Source: Acanthornis magna
Lineage: Eukaryota; Chordata; Aves; Passeriformes; Acanthizidae
Direction: 5' to 3'
DNA: 64,000 nt
Assembly: GCA_036785705.1 (NCBI GenBank)
Contig: JAWUZG010000336.1
Coordinates: forward strand, 124,001 to 188,000
Of this stretch, positions 40,601 through 52,600 are shown piece by piece. Position numbers and translations under genes: made by a program. The notes below the pieces were generated by a model that saw only the letters and a program-made list of their open reading frames with translations, was not told where the DNA came from and made no database searches. Position 1 is the stretch's first letter; each line of letters opens with the position of its first letter.

Positions 40601-43600
40601 AACTAGTTTGATTTCATTCTTATTGTCATTATTGCCATTAATTTTATTGATTAAAATGAGTAACTGAGTTGCATTAAGTCGTCTGTGAAGCTGATTGGAA
40701 GAGAATTCACTAGTTAGTAATTCACAAATGCACTATCAGTGCTTTACCACAATTGTTTTGGTGGGTTTTTTTTGCTCTTTGTACCCATTAAGTCCTTCAG
40801 AGTGGAGTAAACTCCAGAAATACAATTCCTTATGATGTGTGTTGTGATTTCAGCATTATTTTCAGGGATCAGGAGCCACATTTCCTATTGGACATTGCTT
40901 AGTCGTTCTGAATTCTTTTGCCTTATAGCTCAGTGCAAGCAGGGAACGTATTCACCTAATGGTCTTGAGACGTGTGAAACATGTCCACTTGGAACATATC
41001 AGCCATCATTTGGATCCAGGAATTGCATCTCTTGTCCAGAAAGTACATCAACAGTAAAAAGAGGTGCAGTGGATGTCTCAGCTTGTGGAGGTTCGTTACA
41101 AAGGGGGTGATGAAATTTTTTTTAACTAAATATTAAAAATGTCTGAATTGATGTTTAAACATCAGCTAATGTAATCCAATTCATCTGCCTGAGATTGAAT
41201 TCCTCTTCTAGTTAAGTGTAGACCAAGCAACATTTCCCAGCAAAATGATGGGTCATTTCCGGTTACCAGTTGCCCTCTTTCTGATTTTCAAGATGTATTC
41301 TTATTACGAGGAATAAAATGAGATATGTGAAGGGTTCCTAAATGAAAATAAAACACTTCTCTGTACAGAAGAGAAAGGGAATTGTCACTAGTATCACTCC
41401 GTCATTTTCTGTACATAAATTCTGAATTTTAACACAGTTTGCTCTGTAATTTGTTCCAAGAAATTCTCCTCAACTGTCTTTAGCAAGCTTTGCCAGAAGA
41501 ATTCCCAGGGAAACAGTCTGCAAGGATTCATGGTGCAAAAAGTCTTGTATTTGTCCTTACTCCTTCTTGAAGGGGAAAAAGCCAACAACAACAACCAAAA
41601 CAAACAAACAAAAACTAACAAAAAAGGTGTGAGAGATAGAAGGGAAGTTCCATTTAAAAGCTGTCCCCAGGGCAACAAAAGTAGTAAAATTAAATACTTT
41701 CCAGGTATTTCCATAACCCTTTGAGAACAATATGGCACCCCACAGATTTTAAATTGACACTTCCTAGAATTGTGATTTCCTGGCAGATTTCATCCTGTTC
41801 CTTTTAAGAGACTTAAAAGACTATGAGAGGAGAAGAGAAAGTGATAAAAAAGAGGTGGAGGGGGAGGTAAGGTGGATGTGCAGATCACTCAGAAATGGTC
41901 TTTTTGCTCTTGCAGTACCATGTCTTGCAGGCGAGTTCTCTCGTACAGGTTTGACACCTTGCTACCCTTGTCCCAGAGACTACTACCAACCAGACCCAGG
42001 AAAGTCCTACTGCTTATCTTGTCCTTTTTATGGAACAACAACTGTTATTGGTGCCAAATCCATCACAGATTGTTCAAGTAAGCCAAATTATCGGTGCTGG
42101 ATAAAGTGAATAAAGGGAACATCTGAAGGATAGCCAGAAATTGTTATAATAGAAAACATGCTGCTTACTGTCTGGACAAATGTAGGCCTTTGATTTCAGC
42201 CAGTGAGGTTCTTAGCTGGTTCTTCCTACTGCTGTTGCGTCTGTTTTTAAGAGTGACTCTGCTACCTACCAAGACTCAATAAACAGAGTATACATATGCA
42301 GTGTGTGTGTACACTACCTATGTGTGCTATACGCACATGCTGCTATAGAGAGAATTATGTATAAATATACACTATTTATAGTCATGCATGCATCTGCATA
42401 TAAAAACATATAAAATATTTTTATATGTACACACACATATGTGTTTTAGAAACATATGTCCTTACATATTTGTTTAATGGGTATGGTAAAATTTGCTTTT
42501 GATTCCCACAAATTTACTTTTTTCAACTTATTTTTAAATGCATTACTAACACACAGTTATAATGCCCCCATGAAATGGGGACTTTGTGACACAGTGTTAT
42601 TAACAGTACTTTCATATCTTTACTCTTTAGGTTTTGGCTCTACTTTTTCAGCAGCTGAGGAAAGTATAATGATGGTACCAGCCTTCCCAGAAAATATCAG
42701 CAAGCAGTACAAAGTCAGCAATCAGGTAAGGACAAGTGTTATTTTCCAGTGTTATCTCAAAAGAAAGAAAAAGCACTTCATGCAGCAGTAAACAAGTAAG
42801 ACCTTTTTAAATGTAATTCTTTTGCTGACTGTATTTCCTGAAGACATGAAAGCAATGGTTAAGAGGGAGGCACTCAAACTCTCTTTGTAATCATAGAAGC
42901 ACTTTCACTGAGCAGAGGAAGTAGCATCAGCTGTTGACAATTTTAAATTCCAGACTTGAAGCCCTTATCTGATGTATGAAATACTTACTACACTTGTAAA
43001 AGAAAAGTGAACTACATGGAAAAGGTTCAGACAATCTAGAAAAAGTACAGTGTGTTCAGTCATCTGAGGTCTTCCATATGCCCAATTCCAGAAAATGCTA
43101 CCAGATATCTAAGTCTCAGATGCAGAATCTGGAGTTTACGTACTGTAACACAGATACACTTCAGAGGAGGCAAGCAGAACTCCCTTCAGTTGTGAGTACC
43201 CCCTCTGAAATACAGGCAAGTCCTCACGTGAAAGGACTCATCCTCATGTCTAATGACAAGGTTTGCTGGAGATGCCTCCTTTCCCTACCCTCTCACCCCC
43301 AGGCTGTAACTCTTGACAAGATCACTTTAAGTGAATTCAAATGTGGGATATTGTTTTAAAAGAAGCACAGTAGACCTGTGACAAATCTGGCCTGCACCAT
43401 TATATAACATGGGAACAAGTGACAACCTGATCTCCTGTGGTTTTAGTTGACCATTTATTCAAGAGCTTTGATGAATTCAGGTTTGCAACAATAGGAGAAA
43501 TCATGACACATTTTGAACTTACCTGCCAGCTCACCTGATGGCCAGTAGCAGGAAGTGATTAGCTGATGTAGAAGGATGAAAAGTGGAGAACCTGCATATA

Positions 43601-46600
43601 AAATATAGCTTAATATAAACTGTGAATCAGCTCAGACAGTTTTGAGGGGATTTCACTAAGTAAAAGGTAATTTTAAAAAAAATTAATTTTGTGGCATTTT
43701 TCAGTAGAAAAAAACACAAATGGTTGGAGTGCTGAGAAGACAGAGGAGGAATTAGAAGCAAATGATGGTGACATTTTTATCCCATCTTTCCAAAGTGACT
43801 ACAGGGTATATAGTTTAAAACTAGAGTATTGTGTGCTAGCTTTGCTGTAATTGTGTCATTTGTGCTTTTGGCAGGTCTTTCACGAGTGTTTTCTGGAGCC
43901 ATGCCACAATAACGGGACATGCAAGCAATTGGGAAGTGGATATATTTGCATATGCCCACTTGGATATACAGGTAAAAAACTGGGAAGCAGGTGAAGTAGC
44001 TGGTATTTCTTGATGCCCTTAAAATGAGGAAGTATAAAGGCACAAAGCATTTCAGTATAGCCTAACTAATTGGAATATTTATCACATATTTAGAATATAT
44101 AAGAAAATAGGTATTTCCTCGTGTTCTTACTGAATTATATTGTGTTTTGCAGAAAAGGTTTTGAATGGGATTTCTTTTAATGGAGTTTGTGGATGTGAAA
44201 AGTCTATTATTTGGCAATATTTATGATTAACAAAAGCTAGAAATTTGGACTCTTGACAAGCTAATACCACCCGTACTAAGCCTGTACTTCTCTTCAGTCT
44301 TAGCTTCCCAGTTGCTTCAAAGCAAAGAGATGTCTTATAATTCAGCTGTTATCAAGAAGTTACTTTTGATAGGTATTAAGTGCTGCTATATGGAACTGAT
44401 CAGTCTGCTGCTCAATGTGCATCACACCTTTCTAACAGCATTTGTCTCAAGTCTATGTTAAAGCACAATCTAATGAGAAGATAATAAACCTGAATGTCTG
44501 GTGATTGTCGTGGGTTTGACCCTGGCTAAATACCAGGCACCCACGATGTTTTCTCTCTATGCTCTCTCCTGCTGCGGCTATGCAGAGGAGAGGGAAAATT
44601 AACCCAAAACACTGGACTTATGAGTTGAGATAAGATCACTGATAAGCAGGACGCACGAGATTCAACGCAAAAGCAGGCAGGAAACTTAAAGTTACAAAAA
44701 AGGTGATTTATTAATCTAACAGAGTCGGAAGACAAATCAGAGGTAAAAATAAGCTCTCAAGACACCGTTTCTTCACTGACCCCCCTTCCCTCTTAAGGCA
44801 TCGCTTCCCAGCTCACCCCCACCCTCCTTTCCAACTAACCAACAACTCCCGGGCAGGGGCAGGGTGTGTGGGGTTTTTTCTTAAGTCAGTCCATCACAAT
44901 TCTTCTACTACAGACACTGTTTCTCTATTCGCCCCCTCCCTCCATTCAACCAACAGATCCAGGCTGGGGCAAGATATGTGGCTTTTCTTAGTCAGTCCAA
45001 CACCACAATTCTTCTGCTACAAACACTGTTTCTCTACTCACCCCTCTCCCTATTAAGGCCGTTTCTCAGCTCACCCCCTCCCTCCTTCCTTCCAAGAAAC
45101 AGCTCTGGGGTGGGAGCAGGTTATGAGGGTTTCCTTTGGTCAGGGTCAGTCCATCAGGGGAAAGAGTCCTCTACTTAGCCATGGGGGTCCTTCCCACGCG
45201 AGACAGTCCTCTGCCAACTTCTTTGGCGTGGGTCCAATCTCACGAGCAACCCCACCCGATTGCTGCTGTCCGAGATTCTCTCCAGGCTGCAGAATTCCAA
45301 GCCGAGGCCAGGCTGTTTCCATCCCGGGAGCAAGGCCTCTCTCTCTCCTGCAAGGCCTTTGCAACTCTCAGTCTCTGGGACTCCCACTGGATCACAGCTT
45401 CCTGCAGGCATCCACCTGCTCCTCTGGCGTGGGCACCTCCCCACAGGCTGTGGGTGGTTCTCTGCATCCGCCTGGACCCCATGGGCTGCAGGGGGACCAC
45501 CTGCTTCCCCACGGTCTTCACCACAGCCGGCAGAGGGTTTTCAGCTCCAGCGCCTGGAGCACCTCCTCCCCCACCTTCTCCACTGACCTTGGTGCCTCCA
45601 TGTTGTTTTCCCTCATATATCTTTACCTCCTCCTCCTCCTCCTCTGGCTAAAAAGAAGTGCGTGCTCACATTGTTTTGATTTCTTCTTAAATATGTTTTC
45701 ACAGAGGCGTAACTAACGTCTCTAATTGGCCCAGGTTTGGCCAGCAGCATGTCCATCATCTTCAGAGCCATCAGAGATTGGCTCTGCTGGACATGGTGGA
45801 GAAATTTCCAGAATCTTTACTCAGGACATGCAGGAGCCATCTTTGTACCCCACCCTATCCACTGGCAAAAACTGGGCCAAGCAAAACTACCACAGTGATG
45901 TAGCCAATTAATCAATCATGTTTTCCTACAGTAGATAGTCATGGCATGTTGCTGAACAAGTTCAAATTTTGTTTTCCTGTTCTCAGTCCTTTATTTTGCA
46001 TTCTAGGCTTGAAATGTGAAACACAGGTTGATGAGTGTAAATCATCTCCTTGTCAAAACAATGGAATATGCAAAGATGGCATTGGGACCTTTGTTTGCCT
46101 TTGCCAACCAGGCTATTCAGGTAATTTGTTTCACTTCATAGCTTTTCTTCAGACAGGCATGGTTTCTCTGCCAAGTAGATAGCATAAAACACAAGTGCTG
46201 TGTAGTTCCATATCTGTGGAATTACAACAGGAAAACAGTATCATCTACAGGTTAGAGTAAGGTTCTACGATATGTGAATAGGTTTTGAAATAAAAGGATG
46301 AGCATCCAAGGACAGAGTATGGGGGTGTGTTTGTGCGTCTATGTGTGTGTCTGCGTGTGTGCATGTATCCTTCTCTTTTGTGACATTTCTGATCTGAAAA
46401 AAAGGAACCATGTTTAGGGAATTAGTAAATACTAGCAGGGAAAGTGCTTGTCAGACAGGTTGCACAACTAGACATAGCATTTATGCAGCTGCTTTACTGC
46501 AGCCCTATGAATAAGTGAGTGGGCTTTTGCTTATATTTTTTCTCTGTGTTTTAACCTGCCTACACATTGAAGGTATTGTAATTTGCAGGAAAATTAATGT

Positions 46601-49600
46601 GCTTGAATACTTGGCTAAAATAGCATCTGATTTCTAAATATTGAAATAAATTATTGAGGAGATAATTTTGTTTGATCAAAAAAAATGCTTTGTGTTTCCC
46701 ACTAGAAATGGTGTCCCCCAATGTTCATGTGTAGGCCTATACATTTATCAACAGCAACACTAGCTGGATGGGGTTTTAAACATTATAGATATAAAGGCAC
46801 ATGGTGGGTTTTGCATCTTTATGCCAGCATCTAAATAATGCAGATGATCTCTGTAGCTGTTGCCGTAGTGCAATCATGGAATTTTATCATTTGCTCTTGG
46901 TAACCTTTTGTCATGCTCGCAGTATGGAATTGTTCTCTTTTCCACATCCAGTCACTGCAGCATACAGTCTGTGACTGTGACTTGATCATGCCTTATAATC
47001 CTTGCTGTTTGCAGGTCTCTTGTGTGAGGAAGACATAAATGAATGTAGCTCCAGTCCATGTTTGAATGGAGCCCACTGTGTTGATGGCAAGAATGGTTAC
47101 CGCTGCACGTGTGCAAAAGGGTTCACAGGTACACGTTGTTCTGTTTAGGTCAGCCTTTATTCTTTCTGACCAAAAAATGTGTCTTCTTACCCTACCCAAA
47201 GTATTTCCATCTCACTGCTATATGGCGATATATATAATATTTTATATATTGGTATGAATGTAACTTATGGATGTTCCTTAGGTCCATCTAATCTTTCAGA
47301 CTCTCTGTAGTGTAAACATGACTTCAGAAGGATTCACAAAGTGATAGATGTAATTAATTAATATTTTTAAATTAAATTCATTTTTAATTAATTAGAATAA
47401 TAATTTTTAATTTTTTTTTTTAAATCCTTATTTTGCCGTGAACTTGCTGTATGATGTTAAGGAATGAATAACAGCATTCCCATGGGTTCAAAATGTTATT
47501 TTTAATTTTATTTAAAAATAAAAATATTATAAGAATAGATAAGATGGTCTGTATTAAAACCACTCCCCAATCCCATACTTTACTTTCATAGATTTCTCTA
47601 ACAAATACACATTTCTGTTGATTATCATGTTGCCAAAGAGCTCCACTATAAAATCATATGCACTTTCAGTGCTTGTGACATAGGGCCTCTTTTGCATCAG
47701 AAGCCATAGAATCATGTGTTTCTGGCTTTCACATCTCTCCTTAGAGTTAAGGTTTCAGCCAAATGTCTTTTATAGCAGCTTTCATTAATTGCTCAGAATA
47801 GTTTCTCAGGTGATTTCCTGATTCACCCCAAACTAGTCATGTTTAAATTCCACAGTTTGCCCCATGTTGTTTCTGTAACTGTTAAGATGGTTCCCATAAT
47901 TCTTCCAAGTCCACTTAACCTCTATTAATGGAGTAAATCCCACACCTGCATGTCTACTCCGACGTTTGCTTTTTCTCAGGAGATCAGCTATAGTCCTTGA
48001 AAAACAGAGATGGGTTAATAATCTTCTTTCTTAGGTTAATTCGAACCAGAGCTGTTACTTTGTTCTTTTTTTTCTCAGGTGATCACTGTGAAAGGGAGAT
48101 GAATGAATGCCTTTCAAACCCATGTCTTAATAGGGCTGTTTGTGAAGATCGAGTTGGAAGCTTCTCCTGCAAGTGTCTCCCAGGTTTTACTGGTGTCTCA
48201 TGTGAAAGAAATATTGATGAGTGTCTCAGCAGACCCTGTAGGAATGGAGCTACATGCAGAGATGGTATCAACAGCTTCAGGTGAAAAAGAGATGATTAAT
48301 GTAATACAGTGTGGAAAGTCAGACATGCTGTGGTGCCTCAACCATCTTAGATTTCAGCAAGCATTTTGACAGCCTAATCCAAAATAATTGGTCCCTTTAT
48401 GAACACTAAGGGTGATTTTAAAAGCCAAGAAAATGTATCCTGATGTCCCGACTCTTAAAAAATTCCAAGGAAAACAGTAAAGAAAATATGCAGTTTGAAA
48501 TGTAAGCATGGTAGGACTGCATGGTTTTAATATTGATCTTCCAAAGTATGTCAGTTTTCCCAGACTTCAGGGGCTTGTCTTGCTTTCCATTGGAATAATA
48601 CATGATGACCAATTATGTACCTGGTAATCCCACATTTCTATAGCTTGAAAGACAGAGATAGCTGTGCATGTTGAGACTACAGAGGTTGAAATTTAAACAC
48701 CAGCGGAAAGTTCCAGCTATTTATTTTTATGCTTTAGGGTATCTGAACTCAGATCAGAAGCTACAACTGCCAATAGAAGTGTCATATCCTAGATCACTGT
48801 ATGGATAGATGGGCACTGTAACCAGCTGTTAGTGCCTGCATTTAGTAAGTCTTTCCTGCCCCAGAGCCCCAAAAGTTTTGGTGCATTTGAAGCACCCTGG
48901 TTTTCCAAGTGTCAGAGGTTTTGGTGTCTTGGTTTTCCTTATATATCTGTCTGAAAAGTTGAATACTTCTCATCTTTAATTATCTGTGCCTAGGAGGTAT
49001 GTTTTACTCATGGGAGTGCAATGATTGTGTCTCCCAATTTCTCATAAAGAAATGCAGGCTCTTTAAGTATTTTATAGCCCCTGTCTAACAGTGATATTAT
49101 GCAGCTAATAGAATACAAGCATGCTTAAGGGGAATGACCAAAATAAAATTACATTAATTCTGTAGTATGTCTTGTCTTGATTTTTTTATTATTATTATTA
49201 TATACCATTCCCATTGGCAGATCTGGCCTCATAGCCAGAATTCTTCATTATGATGGCTGCCACCTTTGAAGTGTGCTTCTCTCTCTCTGTAGGTGTCTGT
49301 GTGTGACAGGGTACACAGGACTGAACTGTGAAGTGAACATCAATGATTGTGACTCCAGTCCCTGCTTTAACCAAGCCACCTGTGTGGATGCCTTGAACTC
49401 ATACGTTTGTAAATGTCCCCCTGGCTTTACAGGCAGCAGGTGTGAAACAGGTACACAGGACTAAGTCTCAGAAAAAGGTGGCTTGACTAAGTCTCTGCTC
49501 AAGATTTGCACTGGCTGGGCTGATTTCATACAGCTTCCCCAGAAAGTAGCTAGGATGGTGGGAATGTGAGAGGATGAGTGAAGCTTGTGTGACTGCAGCA

Positions 49601-52600
49601 TTAATAAGTGTAATTGCAGACAAGTAACAGCATGTGTCTGTGCCATTTCCCTTCTCTAAGGCATGGTTCTATCTTTTTAATATGCAGTAGGTCTATCCAA
49701 TTTAATTTGTATTTGCTCTGTGTATCTGAGTTAAGTAGCTCTTTCTGTTTCTTTTGTTTTGTGTAGGACTTTGCATCTCAGGGTTAGAGAATAGTATGCG
49801 GTAGTCTTAGCTTCGGAAGTCCTAGAGGCATCAAGTTCCCTACAGGCAAAAGGGTATCAAGTTCCCTATGGACAGATGGCATGGGTCACACCCATAGTGC
49901 ATCTTCCTGGGGAATGCTGGAGACATTTGAACCATGAGGCTCAAATCCATTTATCTTTTAGCCACTCCCTGAAAATTATAACATGTTATAACTAGTAGCT
50001 GGTGAATCTTTAAACAGAAGGCATGTTGATTTCACAGAGACAGTAGAAGACATACAGGACATTTACACCTGCCATCCGATGTCACAGTTTAACACCCATC
50101 TTTCAGCAGAGCTCCACTTGATGACATTTACATGCAGGATCCTTGTAAAGCATGTCAGTGTGCACTGAACAGCAGCACAGAAGTGCTGTCCCGTACCAGT
50201 GCAGTGTATTTCAATAAGTCCAGAACAGGAAAAATCTTGGGTTGTTTTGGAGCTTTTCTTCAAGTCTTGATTAAATGGAACCAACTGATTACACCTCTTT
50301 AGGTTGTTGGGTGGTAGATGGTAGATGAGTATGTCATTTCAGTGACAGAGGACTGAAAAGAAATCTTTACGTTCATTGTTAGATAATCAGCTTCTTTTCC
50401 AGTTATTTGTCTTCAAACGGTTTTCTAGCCTTGTAAATCTCTGCTGATGCTGGCTGATGTTAAACTGCCAAACATTCTTTCTACCTTTGATCAATTTAAA
50501 GTGAATAATTTTTGTAGGTCGGCTGTGTTCCACTTTATTGCATTTGCTTAGATTTCATTTGATTCTCTTTCCATGTTTGTGGGAATGTTGTTCTGAAAAC
50601 CCTTTGTCTTTGTTGCAGAACAGTCCTCTGGTTTCAATCTTGATTTTGAAGTCTCTGGTATCTATGGATACGTCATGCTTGATGGTGTTTTACCATCTCT
50701 TGGTGACATCACCTGTGCATTCTGGATGAAATCCACTGACACCACAAACTATGGGACTCCCATTTCTTATGCAGTAGAGAATGGAAGTGATAATGCATTT
50801 CTTCTGACTGATTACAATGGGTAAATCACAGTTCTGCTCTACTATAACTTACAGATGACTTGGATTCATAACGAAAGTGTAGAACAGAAGTCTGAATATC
50901 AGTTTTGCCTACTTTGGGGTAGAAAAATTTGTGTCCAAACTCCCTTGCTGGAGGTGTCTCTTTGTTTTGTTTTTCTCTTTGCTTTATTTTCTTCACTTTT
51001 TTCTCTATAGAAAAGTAATGGCAAGAAAGCAGTGGATTTGGAACACATGGTATTTTTATTTCTGAACTACAGTCACGTAATATCTAAATGGCTCATTGAG
51101 GCAATGAGTGGATTAAACAGAGCATGATTCTAAAAGTGAAGTATGACTTATGCTTTTACAAAAGCAGAGTATGACTTATAGCATGACTCCAAACTCAATA
51201 GAAAAGTTTAAGAATCCACCACGCAGCCATTACTTGAGTCTTAATATTTTGCTACAAAAGCATGTTACTTACTTCACCATGCTTTGCATATGAGAACCAA
51301 CTTCCAAGTCCTCTGGGAGAGAGATATCATCTGTGATGATCTTTCGAGAGAGATTTCTTGTTCAATGTAGTCACAGTTGCCTTGTTAGCCAAATAAGATT
51401 TCTTTGAGTCATGGGGGACAGACAGTGCCTTTAAAGTTGCTGCATGCGGCTGAGTATGCCTGCGTCTTCCTTCCATTCAGCTGGGTTCTTTATGTGAATG
51501 GGAAAGAGAAGATAACAGACTGTCCTTCAGTGAATGATGGGAACTGGCATCACATTGCGGTCACATGGACATGCACGGATGGGGCATGGAAGGTGTACAT
51601 TGATGGAAAACTGTCCGATGGAGGCAGTGGGCTCTCTGTTGGATCAAAAATCCCTGGTATGCTTTATTTATATTATACCAGAACTGCTGCTTTCATTCTG
51701 TTTTTATTGCGGAACATACAGGAAAATGTTTATTCAGGTGCTTTTAGTATATATTTGCATTTCCAGCGTTTATGAAGAGCTTGTGTTTGCTGTTCTTGTT
51801 TGTGAGGTCACTTCCCTTCACTCAACATCAGTGAAGGCAAAATTGCACATTTCTAGGGTACATTAGTAGGTAACTTGTTTTACAGATGACAGTTTAGTCC
51901 ACAAAGGAGCCTATGCAGAGCTGGTTCTGGAACAGCTTTGTGAGAATAAGTTTCTCACTCAACAAAATTAAGTTTGTCTGGCATTTCTCTTACATATATG
52001 TGTTCAGAGTTTATTAACTTAACCTTCTTCTGTTCTTTTCAGTCATCTATTTAAAGTTATGTTTGTATATTTCCTAACAAGGTGGGGTTTGGTATTTCAT
52101 TGTTTTCTGTGATCAGTCATCTATAGAGTAGTATCAGAGGACATGAAGAGAAGTATCTTCAGCATTGAAGAGCTGTGGAAAGCCTAGTATTTTTTGGCTG
52201 CAAAGACATTTTGTTTTGATACTGTTTGCATACTGCCACCACCCAAATTTACACAGAGTTTCAAAAAATATTTTATTAAAATAAAAAATAAAATGTTGAA
52301 GCATTTTAGTCCCATGTACCTTGTGCTTGCTCCTGTCTTCCACTATTACATTGGAGTTCTCTCCAGAGATCAGACCTAAAGAAGTGTGCTGTCTCCATTA
52401 CTTTTTGACCTTGTCCACATACCCTATGATATACAAAATCCATGTTCACATGTTACTTGTCAAGGACAAGAAATTTAACTTGCATGCCATGTCTCAGATC
52501 AGGGTGCTTCTGAGGTTATGGAATCACATTTGACCTATATGACTTGTAAACTGTTGTTTAATGCAGGAAGTGTAAGTTAGTCCTGTAAAGTATGCCCCAC

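Larger units (their letters stand above)
43972..46006. other. Intron 18, 2.0 kb, mostly one solo LTR
   Basis: About two thirds of this intron is the solo LTR at 44506-45894. It separates EGF 1 from EGF 2. The remaining 534 bases at the 5' end and 107 bases at the 3' end are unremarkable. Confidence 0.85.
46121..48078. other. Introns 19 and 20 around EGF 3
   Basis: Intron 19 (46121-47014) holds a TG-rich stretch at 46324-46366. Intron 20 (47129-48078) holds an AT-rich block at 47345-47535. No other feature is seen. Confidence 0.75.

Noticed and set aside
45123..45716. 197-codon + strand open frame in LTR copy 2, with a 157-codon counterpart at 17790-18263
   Set aside because: Both lie wholly inside the LTR, and the frames differ in detail between the copies. 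Long frames on both strands follow from the C-rich, stop-poor sequence. No viral protein motif is visible.
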